Notes: a model not told the origin generated them from the sequence alone. A DNA stretch of 64,000 bases from Halobacillus_A sp043497005 (GCF_043497005.1 NZ_JBIEKE010000002.1:744001-808000); one strand, 5' to 3'. Positions 9,559-18,552 are shown, numbered from the stretch's first letter. A program made the numbers and translations.

Positions 9559-10101
9559 TTATTTTTCATAAATGATGACTTCATCTCTAGCATCCGTTTC
9601 AGAAAGCTCGACTGTAACAACTTCATTTTGAGAAGTTGGAATGTTCTTCCCTACATAATTAGCGGTAATCGGCAGCTCTCGATGGCCGCGGTCCACGAGG
9701 ACAGCTAATTGAATTTGAGATGGCCGTCCGAGGTCCATCAGCGCATCCATTGCGGCACGCACCGTGCGACCCGTGTACAACACATCATCTACTAAAATTA
9801 CTTTTTTGTGAGTGATATCAGTTGATATATGCGCTTCCTTTACATCAGGATCATTTTCATGACTTTTATTTTCCAAATCATCTCGGTAGAGGGTGATGTC
9901 GAGTTCTCCGCCTTCGATGCTTTGTCCTTCAATGCTCTCAATTTTCTCTTTCAAACGGTCGGCAATCGGTACGCCTCTGGTTTTTATACCAACGAGGACT
10001 AGATCCTTCACACCTTTATTTTTCTCTATAATCTCATGTGAGACTCTAGTAAGCGCCCGTCGAATCGCGGCCTCATCTAATACCGTTGCTTTTTTCTCCA
10101 T
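9559..10101 (-). CDS. pyrR: Bifunctional pyr operon attenuator / uracil phosphoribosyltransferase
   Basis: UMP-responsive RNA-binding regulator of the pyr operon with minor uracil phosphoribosyltransferase activity. From ATG 10101 it is 180 residues, matching B. subtilis PyrR (181). The PRPP-binding loop VILVDDVLYTGRTVRAAMDA is near residue 95 and the basic, RNA-contacting NKGVKDLVLVGIKTRG region lies near the N-terminus. GGAGGG precedes this ATG by seven bases. An in-frame upstream ATG at 10137 is inside the leader terminator and is rejected. First gene of the operon, autoregulated by the attenuator ahead of it. Confidence 0.96.
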   Translation of the reverse strand: MEKKATVLDEAAIRRALTRVSHEIIEKNKGVKDLVLVGIKTRGVPIADRLKEKIESIEGQSIEGGELDITLYRDDLENKSHENDPDVKEAHISTDITHKKVILVDDVLYTGRTVRAAMDALMDLGRPSQIQLAVLVDRGHRELPITANYVGKNIPTSQNEVVTVELSETDARDEVIIYEK

Positions 10102-10118
10102 TTGCCAGCCCTCCATAC

Positions 10119-10214
10119 AAAAAGCCCTTTTCCGCAAAAAGGCAGAAAAGGGCTATCTGGCACACTACTGGTGCTTCCGCTACCTTTTCAGCCTCACGGG
10201 ACTGTTGTTAAAGG
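10119..10214 (-). promoter_or_regulatory. PyrR attenuator in the pyrR leader
   Basis: The 5' leader holds a PyrR-binding loop AGTCCCGTGAGGCT (10203-10190) bracketed by CCTTT and AAAGG, then a terminator with arms AGCCCTTTT/AAAAGGGCT and a short T run (10154-10119) just before the pyrR Shine-Dalgarno. This is the first of three attenuators, giving autoregulation of pyrR and control of the whole operon. Confidence 0.9.
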
Positions 10215-10233
10215 ACTTCAATTCTTATATAGG

Positions 10234-10262
10234 ATTATCACAAAATCCAGGAATTTTGTCAA
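10234..10262 (-). promoter_or_regulatory. Sigma-A promoter of the pyr operon
   Basis: TTGACA (10262-10257), exactly 17 bases, then GATAAT (10239-10234). This is a near-perfect vegetative promoter placed about 20 bases before the PyrR leader hairpin. The TGA stop of rluD is part of the -35 box, so the upstream gene ends inside the promoter. Confidence 0.88.
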
Positions 10263-11167
10263 CTTTTGTTTCGTAAATATTCTAGTGTTTGTGTAAACTC
10301 CTCAGGAGGATCAACCTCAAATGACTTCCACTCTCCTGAGGCAGGATGTGTAAAACCGAGGGTTTTAGCATGAAGAGCTTGACCGTCTAATTCAAGTGTT
10401 TTTCTTGGTCCATATTTCGGATCACCCGCTAACGGATGATTAATATATCTCATATGCACGCGTATTTGGTGTGTCCTTCCTGTTTCAAGTTTACATTCTA
10501 CGTAAGAATAATCTTTAAAATGTTCAAGTACTTGAAAGTGTGTCACCGCATCACGTCCATTATCCACGACTGCCATCCGCTGGCGGTCTTTAGGGTCCCT
10601 GCCAATAGGAGCGTCAATCGTTCCATATTCATGAGCAATGGTTCCGTGCACCACAGCAACATATTTACGTTCTACAGTCTTGTCTACCAATTGCTGTACA
10701 AGAGACTCATGAGCTCTGTCATTCTTAGCCACCATGAGCAGGCCGCTTGTATCTTTATCGATTCGATGGACGATACCAGGTCTTTCTACCCCATTAATGC
10801 CTGAGAGGTCATTACAATGATAAAGAAGCGCATTAACGAGCGTACCCTCCTCGTGTCCAGCAGCAGGATGAACCACCATACCAGACGGTTTATTGACGAC
10901 AATGACATCCGAATCTTCGAAAATGACATCAAGGTTTATATCCTCAGCCTTTAATTCAAGAGGCTTTACTTCCGGAATTGTCCAGCTGATTTTATCGCCT
11001 TCTTGAACTTTATAATTACTTTTTACCACATCTCCATTAACGTGGACATGCTCTTCCTTTAACCACAATTGAATTTGCGATCGAGATGCATCTTCAATTA
11101 CATCCGATAAAAGTTTATCTATTCGTTTCGCCTGCTCTGCTTCAGACACTGTATAATGTTCGTTCAC
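10259..11167 (-). CDS. rluD: 23S rRNA pseudouridine synthase, RluD/RluA family
   Basis: Pseudouridine synthase (YlyB in B. subtilis) modifying large-subunit rRNA, probably in helix 69. 302 residues: an S4 RNA-binding domain at about 15-60 (RIDKLLSDV ... VHVNGDVVKSNYKV), then the catalytic domain with HRIDKDTSG at 134-142, where Asp137 is the expected nucleophile, and GRTHQIRVHM near 230. Starts at a GTG that overlaps the lspA end by four bases, with AAAGGAAG upstream. Exact target uridines are inferred from family, not visible. Confidence 0.93.
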   Translation of the reverse strand: MNEHYTVSEAEQAKRIDKLLSDVIEDASRSQIQLWLKEEHVHVNGDVVKSNYKVQEGDKISWTIPEVKPLELKAEDINLDVIFEDSDVIVVNKPSGMVVHPAAGHEEGTLVNALLYHCNDLSGINGVERPGIVHRIDKDTSGLLMVAKNDRAHESLVQQLVDKTVERKYVAVVHGTIAHEYGTIDAPIGRDPKDRQRMAVVDNGRDAVTHFQVLEHFKDYSYVECKLETGRTHQIRVHMRYINHPLAGDPKYGPRKTLELDGQALHAKTLGFTHPASGEWKSFEVDPPEEFTQTLEYLRNKS

Positions 11168-11637
11168 TTTGCTGTACTTCCTTTCTTTTTACGTTCATCA
11201 ACAAAAGTAGCGATCATAACAAAAATCACACCGACAACCAGTGCTGAATCGGCTACATTAAATATCGGGTAATTATAAGATCCAAGATAAACGTCAAAAA
11301 AATCTACAACCTCTTTTCGAAATACTCGATCAATAAAGTTTCCAATAGCACCAGCTAATATTAAAGCCAGGGCTGTTCCTACAAACCTGCTGACCTTTGC
11401 GTACTGCTTCATATAATAAATAATAACACCAATCACAATAATCGTAATGATGTAAAAAAACCACATTTGCCCCTGAAGAATGCCCCAGGCCGCTCCAGTA
11501 TTTCGGTGTGAGGTTATGTAAAAAAAGTTCTCAATAACAGGGATGGATTCTCGCAGCTCCATCTGTTGAACCACCATCCATTTTGTTAGTTGATCAATTA
11601 TAATAATGGCAGCGGCAAATAGATAGTAAATAAACAT
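11164..11637 (-). CDS. lspA: Lipoprotein signal peptidase II
   Basis: Membrane aspartyl protease that cleaves the signal peptide of diacylglyceryl-modified prolipoproteins. 157 residues with four predicted transmembrane segments. Conserved family motifs are IDQLTKW near residue 14, RNTGAAWGIL near 46, GAIGNFIDR near 105 and FNVADSALVVG near 127; the latter two carry the catalytic aspartates. GGAGG lies seven bases before the ATG. A weak sigma-A-like promoter (TTAAGA, 17 bases, TATGAT, around 11695-11667) may give it independent expression from ileS, which ends in its own terminator. Confidence 0.95.
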   Translation of the reverse strand: MFIYYLFAAAIIIIDQLTKWMVVQQMELRESIPVIENFFYITSHRNTGAAWGILQGQMWFFYIITIIVIGVIIYYMKQYAKVSRFVGTALALILAGAIGNFIDRVFRKEVVDFFDVYLGSYNYPIFNVADSALVVGVIFVMIATFVDERKKKGSTAK

Positions 11638-11705
11638 AATGGCTCCTCCAAGTATTATTTTCCTTAGCTATTGTATCATATTCAAAGAAAACCCGCTTCT
11701 TAAAA

Positions 11706-11734
11706 GAAAAAGCACCGCCAATTTGGCGGCGCTA
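11706..11734 (-). terminator. Rho-independent terminator after ileS
   Basis: Arms AGCGCCGCC and GGCGGTGCT with a five-base loop followed by a T run on the transcribed strand, six bases past the ileS stop. It separates ileS from lspA. Confidence 0.88.
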
Positions 11735-11739
11735 TATTC

Positions 11740-14490
11740 TTAAGACACATAATGCTTTTCAATTACTGCAGCACAGCGTTCACAAAGTTCAGGGTGATTG
11801 GAGTCTTTGCCCACATCATGGGAAGAAACCCAGCAGCGCTCACACTTTTCACCCGTGTGCTTTTCAACAGCTACTTTCACATAATCATATTCTTTCGCTT
11901 CAGCCGCCTCATCTTTCAACTGGGCCTCTGATACAATTAAAAGTTGGTGCAATCCTGAAATCGACGTTAATATATTTTTCGTTTTTTCATCTTTTGGCAC
12001 AATCGCAATTTGTGCATCTAAAGATTTTCCAATAACTTTCTCATTTCTTGCTTCTTCAAGAGCTTTAAGAACATCATCTCTTACTTCCATGAAGTGATCC
12101 CATTTTTCTACTAACTCCTGATTCACGGGATCATCCGCTGTCGGCATATCCGTTAACTGCACACTGTGTTCAGATGTTCCCGGAATAAACTTCCATGCTT
12201 CATCCGTCGTGTGTGGAAGAATCGGAGACATTAACTTCACTAAAGAAGTCAGAATTTGATAATAAACCGTTTGTATACTTCGACGGTGCGGGTGATCTTC
12301 TGCCTCGATATACAAAATATCTTTAGCGAAATCAAGATAGAATGAGCTTAAGTCAATCGTACAGAAATTGTGAACCTTATTATATACGGTGGAAAATTCG
12401 TACGTCTCATAAGCCTGGTGCACATCTTTAATTAATTGATTCAGACGGTGCAGCATATATTGATCGACTTCTTGCAAATCTTCGGCGGCTACACGATCTT
12501 TTTCTGGATCAAAGTCATGAAGATTTCCTAATAAGAAACGGAACGTATTACGCACCTTACGATATACTTCAGCTACCTGCTTAAGAATATCATCCGAAAT
12601 ACGTACATCAGCTTGATAGTCTGCAGAGGATACCCACAGTCTGATAATGTCAGCTCCGAGCTGCTTCATAATTTTATCGGGCACCATCACATTGCCTAAT
12701 GATTTACTCATCTTACGCCCATTACCATCTAATGCAAAACCATGGCTTAAAATTCCTTTAAACGGGGCTTTCCCTGTTACAGCTACAGATGTAGATAAGG
12801 AAGAGTTAAACCAACCGCGATATTGGTCGGAACCTTCTAAATAAAGATCGGCAGGCCGCTGTAATTCCTCTCTTTGATGGAGCACAGCTTGGTGTGTAGA
12901 ACCTGAATCGAACCAAACATCCATGATATCCAGTTCTTTTGTGAACGTGCCATTTGGACTGTGCTCGGAAGTAAAGCCACTCGGGAGCAAATCTTTTGCT
13001 TCTCTCTCAAACCATACATTTGAACCATGCTCTCTGAATAAACCGGCTACGTGATCAATCGTTTCATCAGTAATGATCGGCGTTCCATCCTCACCGTAGA
13101 AGACCGGAATTGGAACGCCCCACGTTCGCTGCCGTGAGATACACCAATCCTGACGGTCCCGTACCATGTTGTAAAGACGCGTTTCGCCCCATTTCGGTGT
13201 CCATTCTACACGATTAATTTCATCAAGCAGCTGCTCACGAAAATCTTTAATCGATGCAAACCATTGGTCAGTTGCGCGGAAGATCGTCGGCTTTTTCGTT
13301 CTCCAATCATGTGGATAAGAGTGAGTAATAAACTCTAAGTGAAGCAAAGCTCCAGCCTCTTTAAGGTGATCGGAAATCGTTTTGTTCGCCTTATCATAGA
13401 ATAACCCTTCATAACCAGGAGCTTCTTCCGTGAATACTCCTTTGTGATCGACTGGACAAAGGACGCCCAGCCCATATTGTTGACCTACCCAGAAGTCATC
13501 TTCCCCGTGCCCTGGTGCGGTATGAACACAACCTGTGCCGCCATCTGTTGTAACGTGATCACCAAGGACTACTAGAGATTCACGGTCATAAAGAGGATGC
13601 TTCGCTTTAATATGTTCAGCTTCTTTTCCTTTAAATAATTGAACGACTTCATAGTTTTCCCACCCAATGGTTGCAGCTACATTTTCTAGTAAATCGTGAG
13701 CCACAACAAACTTTTCCTGGTCCACTTGCACCACTGCATAGTCGTATGCAGGATGCAAAGCAATGGCCAGATTGGAGGGAATAGTCCATGGAGTTGTCGT
13801 CCAAATGATAAATTTCTCTCCGCCTTCTAGTAAATCATTTCCATCAGTTACTTCAAAGCTGACATAGATGGATGGAGAACGCTTATCCTGATATTCAATT
13901 TCCGCTTCAGCTAATGCTGACTCCGAAGAAGGAGACCAGAAAACCGGCTTAAGGCCTTTGTAAATATAACCTTTTTTCGCCATGTCGCCAAACACCTTAA
14001 TTTGCTCAGCTTCGAAATCTTTATTTAGGGTGATGTAGGGATGTTCCCAATCTCCACGGACGCCCATTCGTTTAAACTCCTGGCGCTGATTATCAATTTG
14101 ACCCAAGGCATACTCTGCACACTTTTCACGAAATTCAGCTAAAGACATCTTTTTACGATCTACTTTTTTCTTAGCAAGAGCTGACTCAATCGGAAGACCA
14201 TGTGTATCCCATCCAGGTACATAAGGCGCATGATAGCCTGCCATAGACTTATATCGAACGATGAAATCTTTTAACGTTTTGTTTAACGCATGCCCCATAT
14301 GAAGACTTCCATTCGCATACGGAGGTCCATCATGAAGAACAAAAAGAGGGCGTCCTTTTGTCCTCTCTTGTACTTGCTTGTAAATATCTTGCTCTTCCCA
14401 CGCTTTTTGCATTTCCGGTTCGCGGTTTGGTAAGTTACCACGCATTGGGAAGCCTGTTTTCGGCATTAATAACGTATCTTTATAATTCAT
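11740..14490 (-). CDS. ileS: Isoleucyl-tRNA synthetase
   Basis: Class I aminoacyl-tRNA synthetase charging tRNA-Ile. 916 residues. The HIGH signature appears as HMGH at 64-67 in PPYANGSLHMGH, and KMSKS near residue 592 (GRKMSKSLGNV). The editing CP1 insertion lies between. Two CxxC pairs near the C-terminus (CERCWVS and CERCAAV) form the zinc site typical of the bacterial type. Sole coding unit behind an isoleucine T-box, so controlled by uncharged tRNA-Ile. In B. subtilis ylyA separates ileS and lspA; it is absent here. Confidence 0.97.
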   Translation of the reverse strand: MNYKDTLLMPKTGFPMRGNLPNREPEMQKAWEEQDIYKQVQERTKGRPLFVLHDGPPYANGSLHMGHALNKTLKDFIVRYKSMAGYHAPYVPGWDTHGLPIESALAKKKVDRKKMSLAEFREKCAEYALGQIDNQRQEFKRMGVRGDWEHPYITLNKDFEAEQIKVFGDMAKKGYIYKGLKPVFWSPSSESALAEAEIEYQDKRSPSIYVSFEVTDGNDLLEGGEKFIIWTTTPWTIPSNLAIALHPAYDYAVVQVDQEKFVVAHDLLENVAATIGWENYEVVQLFKGKEAEHIKAKHPLYDRESLVVLGDHVTTDGGTGCVHTAPGHGEDDFWVGQQYGLGVLCPVDHKGVFTEEAPGYEGLFYDKANKTISDHLKEAGALLHLEFITHSYPHDWRTKKPTIFRATDQWFASIKDFREQLLDEINRVEWTPKWGETRLYNMVRDRQDWCISRQRTWGVPIPVFYGEDGTPIITDETIDHVAGLFREHGSNVWFEREAKDLLPSGFTSEHSPNGTFTKELDIMDVWFDSGSTHQAVLHQREELQRPADLYLEGSDQYRGWFNSSLSTSVAVTGKAPFKGILSHGFALDGNGRKMSKSLGNVMVPDKIMKQLGADIIRLWVSSADYQADVRISDDILKQVAEVYRKVRNTFRFLLGNLHDFDPEKDRVAAEDLQEVDQYMLHRLNQLIKDVHQAYETYEFSTVYNKVHNFCTIDLSSFYLDFAKDILYIEAEDHPHRRSIQTVYYQILTSLVKLMSPILPHTTDEAWKFIPGTSEHSVQLTDMPTADDPVNQELVEKWDHFMEVRDDVLKALEEARNEKVIGKSLDAQIAIVPKDEKTKNILTSISGLHQLLIVSEAQLKDEAAEAKEYDYVKVAVEKHTGEKCERCWVSSHDVGKDSNHPELCERCAAVIEKHYVS

Positions 14491-14520
14491 TCATATATCC
14501 TCCTTTAATACTTCTATACA

Positions 14521-14776
14521 AAAAAGACCTCCCCATCCCTAAAAAGGGACGAGAAGGTCTCGCGTTACCACCCTAATCCACCAGCCATAAGCCGATGTAC
14601 TCTTCCTATTCGTATCGTGAATGACTCGGCTACATTTACTTTAATTTCAACATAGCTGCTCCAGGGGGATTTTCCTGCAAAGTCCTGCTTCGGCCTTTCA
14701 CCGTCGCCGAATCGCTTCTTGCTGCTAAGATCGTTGAGTACTTTCCCTATCTACGCGTACAAATATTCATATGTGT
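14521..14776 (-). promoter_or_regulatory. Isoleucine T-box leader of ileS
   Basis: Complete T-box riboswitch. The conserved AGGGTGGTAACGCG T-box core is at about 14574-14561 on the transcribed strand. It overlaps the 5' arm of a terminator, GACCTTCTCGTCCC pairing with GGGATGGGGAGGTC, with a T run ending at 14521. In stem I, the AGGG/CCCT helix leaves an internal loop containing AGTA on one side and the codon ATC (14670-14668) on the other, the expected specifier for tRNA-Ile. Uncharged tRNA-Ile should stabilise the antiterminator and allow ileS transcription. Confidence 0.92.
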
Positions 14777-14782
14777 TAATGA

Positions 14783-14811
14783 ATTATATGTAATTTAAGC
14801 CAATTCGTCAA
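14783..14811 (-). promoter_or_regulatory. Sigma-A promoter of ileS
   Basis: TTGACG (14811-14806), 17-base spacer, TATAAT (14788-14783), immediately after the divIVA stop codon and ahead of the T-box leader. Confidence 0.87.
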
Positions 14812-14814
14812 GTT

Positions 14815-15366
14815 TTATTTCTCAGCGTACTCTTTATCCGTTTCTTCCTGCTCTCCTTCATTTTCTGGTTGTGCAGGCTCAGCGTGTGGAAATTGAGTAT
14901 CAAGCAGCTGATCCCAATCATCATTGTCGATCATATCCACTTGAGCTTCAACCAGCATACGAAGTCTCATCTTAAAAACCTTTGCCTGCTTCTTCATCTC
15001 TTCCACTTCTACGGATAGGCGGCGAGAGGTGGATAAAGCCTCATTGATGATGCGGTCTGCATTCTTTTCCGCTTCTTTAACGATAAGCTTAGCTTCTTTT
15101 GCAGCGTTTGTTTTCACATCTTCTGCGGTTTCTTGAGCGACCAAGATAGATTTATTTAAAGTAGTTTCGATGTTATTAAAGTGACCAACACGCTCATTTA
15201 ACTGTTCTACCTCGCGTTCGAGTTCTTTTTTCTTACGAATGACAATTTCGTAGTCTTTAATGACTTGATCGAGAAACTCATTTACCTCGTCTTCATCGTA
15301 CCCTCTAAATCCGCGTGTAAATTCTTTGTTATGAATATCCAATGGTGTTAATGCCACACCGGCCAC
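14815..15366 (-). CDS. divIVA: Cell-division initiation protein DivIVA
   Basis: Coiled-coil protein that binds negatively curved membrane at poles and septa and positions Min proteins; in sporulation it helps anchor the chromosome. 183 residues. The N-terminal lipid-binding domain (LTPLDIHNKEFTRGFRGYDE) is clear, including the Phe17/Arg18-type FTRGFRGY tip. It is followed by two coiled-coil stretches (about 30-75 and 80-140) and a short acidic C-tail. GGAGG precedes the start. Last gene of the ylm group before the ileS promoter. Confidence 0.96.
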   Translation of the reverse strand: MAGVALTPLDIHNKEFTRGFRGYDEDEVNEFLDQVIKDYEIVIRKKKELEREVEQLNERVGHFNNIETTLNKSILVAQETAEDVKTNAAKEAKLIVKEAEKNADRIINEALSTSRRLSVEVEEMKKQAKVFKMRLRMLVEAQVDMIDNDDWDQLLDTQFPHAEPAQPENEGEQEETDKEYAEK

Positions 15367-15440
15367 CTCCTAAGAAAATCTCATGCTTTATTATTACTAG
15401 TTTCGACATGTTCATTAATTTTCCTGCTATCGATAAGGAA

Positions 15441-16214
15441 TTAATTTAACTTCGCTACCGTCACTTTAAATTTTTCTTTCTTTGTTGTTCCATGTACGTT
15501 TATTAAGCGGCTTCTGCCTTTTCCACGGACAGATAGCAAGTCACCCGCCTCTAAAGAATAAGAAGGGTTCTCAACGGTTCTAAAATTCACTTTCACATGA
15601 CCAGCCTCAATAAACATCGAAGCTTTTTTTCTAGATACCCCATAAATTTCCTTCAAAAGAACATCCAGACGTAACGAAGATACTGTCGAATCGCTCGTTT
15701 TCCATTCTTCTGTACTCTGTATTAATTCATCTAATGATTTTTCTTCAAATTGAACGTTTGCTTTCTTAATACTCGTAAAATTCATCTTGATATAGTCACT
15801 TACTTCCTGAGCCACTATAATTTGAACCAACCCATTCTGTACAACTAAGTCTCCCAGCTTTTCTCTTTTAATTCCTAACGACATAAAGGAGCCAAGTACG
15901 TCCCGGTGTTCTAAATGTATAAACTTATCGTGATATTGGGTTTGGAGCAGGGATACGGAAAAATCAAGGCTCTCAATGGACTCATACTCAGGAGCTACAA
16001 TAGCCCGCTTCCTTTCCGCTTGATGTCCCCCTCCAAATAAAGCCCACTGCAGATTAGGATGAGAGCCCATCAGGCTGGAAAAAATGTACTGCTCCCGTGG
16101 ATCAAGAAAATCAGTTTCTTTTCTTTGATAGCGCATCTCCACATTACCTTGTAAAGAGAGCACTTGATCGATAAATGGTCGTTCTTCTTCTCTAAAATGT
16201 TGATAAATCTCCAT
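15441..16214 (-). CDS. ylmH: S4 domain RNA-binding protein YlmH
   Basis: 257-residue protein of the YlmH family. An N-terminal domain (residues 1-170) is followed by an S4 RNA-binding domain at about 180-240 (SSLRLDVLLKEIYGVSRKKA ... VKVNFRTVENPSYSLEAGD). Family members bind ribosomes and have been linked to ribosome-associated quality control; that role is from the family. A terminator-like hairpin lies between ylmG and this gene, so its expression may be lower than that of the upstream ylm genes. Confidence 0.9.
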   Translation of the reverse strand: MEIYQHFREEERPFIDQVLSLQGNVEMRYQRKETDFLDPREQYIFSSLMGSHPNLQWALFGGGHQAERKRAIVAPEYESIESLDFSVSLLQTQYHDKFIHLEHRDVLGSFMSLGIKREKLGDLVVQNGLVQIIVAQEVSDYIKMNFTSIKKANVQFEEKSLDELIQSTEEWKTSDSTVSSLRLDVLLKEIYGVSRKKASMFIEAGHVKVNFRTVENPSYSLEAGDLLSVRGKGRSRLINVHGTTKKEKFKVTVAKLN

Positions 16215-16231
16215 TTATTCACCTCTAAATT

Positions 16232-16274
16232 AAAAAAGAACAGATAAGAAGCTTTGTAGGCATCTAATCTGTTC
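16232..16274 (-). terminator. Terminator-like hairpin between ylmG and ylmH
   Basis: GAACAGAT (16274-16267) pairs with ATCTGTTC (16245-16238), then six T; loop of 21 bases. It lies within a run of co-directional genes, so it probably acts as a partial terminator or a processing site. Confidence 0.65.
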
Positions 16275-16281
16275 CCCGTTC

Positions 16282-16551
16282 TTATAATGAAACAATCATA
16301 TAATATAGTTCCTGCAAGCCTGAAGCAGCAAACCGCAATACGAGAATAGCAACGATTGGAGAGATATCGATCATACCAAGTGGAGGAATAATCTTTCTAA
16401 ACGGTTCAAGAAACGGTTCTGCCAGTTTCGCCAGTATTTCTCCAAAACTAGACTCTCTTGCGCCCGGGAACCAAGATAGCAAAATATAAATGATTAGAAT
16501 CCAGCTGTAAATATTTAACGCCGTGAATAAAATTTCAAACAAAAACCCCAT
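16282..16551 (-). CDS. ylmG: YggT family membrane protein YlmG
   Basis: Small integral membrane protein, 89 residues, with two hydrophobic segments (about 3-25 and 63-85). A loop carries the family motif LSWFPGARESS and LAEPFLEPFRKIIPPLGMID. Homologs lie beside sepF and ylmE across Gram-positive bacteria and have been tied to division or membrane biogenesis. Three bases separate it from sepF. Molecular function is unknown. Confidence 0.9.
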   Translation of the reverse strand: MGFLFEILFTALNIYSWILIIYILLSWFPGARESSFGEILAKLAEPFLEPFRKIIPPLGMIDISPIVAILVLRFAASGLQELYYMIVSL

Positions 16552-16554
16552 CAG

Positions 16555-17013
16555 TTACCACCTTCTATTTATATCATCATCTTCACTCATAAGCATTTCA
16601 GATATAGAACCTGAAATCTCAACGTTTTCTGGAGTACAGAGAAACGTTTGAGAACCTAGCTTTTGAATGTCACCACCTATAGCATAAACTGTCCCGCTTA
16701 AAAAATCCACAATTCTTTTAGCCTGATGATGATCGACACGCTGTAAATTAATAACTACAGCTTTTCGGTTAACAAGCTGGTCAGCAATTTCTTGAGCTTC
16801 ATTATAATTTTTCGGTTCACTTAATACCATTTTTGATGAGTTCTTTGCACTTTGTAAGCTTACGATATTCTGATGCTCTGATGGCTGCTTGGTTCTTTGC
16901 GGAGCAGCTTTAGGCTCTTCTTTTTTTTCTTCGTAAGCTTCTTCGTCTACATATTCGTATTCATATTCATCTTCAAGCGTAAAAAACGATTTAAGTTTAT
17001 TTTTCATACTCAA
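16555..17013 (-). CDS. sepF: Cell-division protein SepF
   Basis: FtsZ-associated septum protein that polymerises into rings and anchors FtsZ to the membrane through an N-terminal amphipathic helix. 152 residues. The start MSMKNKLKSFF matches B. subtilis SepF; it uses a TTG codon with GAGGTG nine bases upstream, while the nearby ATG is too far from the Shine-Dalgarno. An acidic linker (about 12-35) leads into the SepF core (SKMVLSEPKNYNEAQEIAD through LCTPENVEISG). Confidence 0.94.
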   Translation of the reverse strand: MSMKNKLKSFFTLEDEYEYEYVDEEAYEEKKEEPKAAPQRTKQPSEHQNIVSLQSAKNSSKMVLSEPKNYNEAQEIADQLVNRKAVVINLQRVDHHQAKRIVDFLSGTVYAIGGDIQKLGSQTFLCTPENVEISGSISEMLMSEDDDINRRW

Positions 17014-17037
17014 TTAGTTTCACCTCAATTTATTTAG

Positions 17038-17706
17038 TTAGCCTACGAGACTGGACCCCACTCTAATATGAGTTGCTCCTTCTTCAATTGCCATAGGATA
17101 ATCATTGCTCATCCCCATAGAAAGACCTTCACATGGAGCATGAGGTTGATTTTTATCCCGAATAATATCACGGAGAGCTCGTAACTTTCTAAACACAGCT
17201 CGTAGTTCTTCTTCATGATTCACATGGGGAGCCATGGTCATCAGCCCAACGACCTGAATCTTATCATAAGCTTTTAAGGATTCAACGAAATCCTCTACGT
17301 CATCTGGGGCTAGTCCTTGTTTCGATTCTTCTCCACTTACATTTACCTGTACAAAACATGGAACCGTACGTTCTGCCCGCTTTTGTATTTCTTTCGCCAG
17401 TGACTTTCTGTCTAACGAATGAATGTAGTCCACTTGATGGATGACGTCCTTCACTTTACGGGATTGTAAAGACCCGATGAAATGCCAGGTCGCTTGATCA
17501 CCGATGGACTCATATTTTTTTAAAAATTCTTCTTTTCGATTTTCACCTAGATCAGTAATCCCTGCCTGTAACGCCTCTTTTGTTCGTTCAATGGAAACGT
17601 ACTTTGTCACAGCGATAATTTTAATATCGTCAGGGTTTCGTTTACAATCCCTGCACGATTGTTCAATCATTTGCTTCATTTTTACCAGGTTCTCTGCTAC
17701 GGTCAT
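17038..17706 (-). CDS. ylmE: PLP homeostasis protein, YggS/PROSC family
   Basis: Pyridoxal-phosphate-binding protein without clear catalytic activity, thought to buffer PLP and affect amino acid homeostasis. 222 residues forming a single alanine-racemase-like barrel. The PLP-binding lysine is in IIAVTKYVS near residue 35, and the phosphate-binding end shows LSMGMSNDYPMAI and THIRVGSSLVG. Co-directional with ylmD and sepF, the conserved ylm arrangement. Confidence 0.93.
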   Translation of the reverse strand: MTVAENLVKMKQMIEQSCRDCKRNPDDIKIIAVTKYVSIERTKEALQAGITDLGENRKEEFLKKYESIGDQATWHFIGSLQSRKVKDVIHQVDYIHSLDRKSLAKEIQKRAERTVPCFVQVNVSGEESKQGLAPDDVEDFVESLKAYDKIQVVGLMTMAPHVNHEEELRAVFRKLRALRDIIRDKNQPHAPCEGLSMGMSNDYPMAIEEGATHIRVGSSLVG

Positions 17707-17721
17707 ATGTAACCTCCTAAC

Positions 17722-18519
17722 TTAACCTTTTAGACCAATATAGGCAAGCATTCGTCCTGTCCGCCCATGGTCACGTCGGTGGGAGAAAAATAGTTGTTCT
17801 TCTTCATAAGTACAGTAATTAGAGACTTCAATGTTATTGTTTAAGATTCCAGCATTTATCGCTATTTGTCTGTTTAACTCTTTTAAGTCAAGGTTAAACT
17901 TGTTTTCATTATTTTTCTTAAGAACTTGCTTTTTATAACCTTCCCCAATACGTGAGGTGACTCGACCATCCACTTCATAGTGAGATTGAGATATGCAGGG
18001 TCCAATTACAAGTCTTATGTCGGAACGCTCTGTGCCTTGTTCTTCTAACCGTTCAGTCATATGGCGAACCATTTCCTGCACGGTCCCTTTCCAACCGGCA
18101 TGGGCAACGCCAATCCATGCGCTCTTAGGATCTAAAAATAGTAAAGGAACGCAGTCTGCATAAAAGGCTGTAAGCAGAATATCTTTCTGGTTCGTAATGA
18201 TACCGTCTATTCCTTTGAGCGAATCTTTATGTTGGAACGCTCCCTTACCTTTGTCAGCCTCAGCAACCACTTTTATTTCTGTGCCATGAACTTGTTCTCC
18301 CATTACCCATTGAGCAAGAGGAATACTTAATTCTTCCCCCAGCGCTTTTCTATTTTGAATAACTTTATGTGATTGATCTGATACGTGAAGTCCCATATTC
18401 AAAGACTGGAACGGAACTTCACTGTACCCGTCTTTCCTGCTGGTTATACCTGCCACTACATCAAACCCATTAAAGCACGTCAATTGCTTTAATGTTTTAA
18501 ACTGGAAGGGTTCGGTCAT
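17722..18519 (-). CDS. ylmD: Purine nucleoside phosphorylase / peptidoglycan editing factor family
   Basis: 265-residue member of the DUF152 (YfiH/laccase-domain) family, known to use purine nucleosides and in E. coli to affect peptidoglycan composition. Metal-site motifs are visible: YADCVPLLFLD near residue 130, the AHAGWKGTV motif near 150 and GPCISQSHYEV near 190. FFSHRRDHGRTGRM is at the C-terminus. Which activity dominates here cannot be read from sequence. Confidence 0.9.
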   Translation of the reverse strand: MTEPFQFKTLKQLTCFNGFDVVAGITSRKDGYSEVPFQSLNMGLHVSDQSHKVIQNRKALGEELSIPLAQWVMGEQVHGTEIKVVAEADKGKGAFQHKDSLKGIDGIITNQKDILLTAFYADCVPLLFLDPKSAWIGVAHAGWKGTVQEMVRHMTERLEEQGTERSDIRLVIGPCISQSHYEVDGRVTSRIGEGYKKQVLKKNNENKFNLDLKELNRQIAINAGILNNNIEVSNYCTYEEEQLFFSHRRDHGRTGRMLAYIGLKG

Positions 18520-18552
18520 GCTACCACCTCAATTTCCCTTCATTTTACCACA

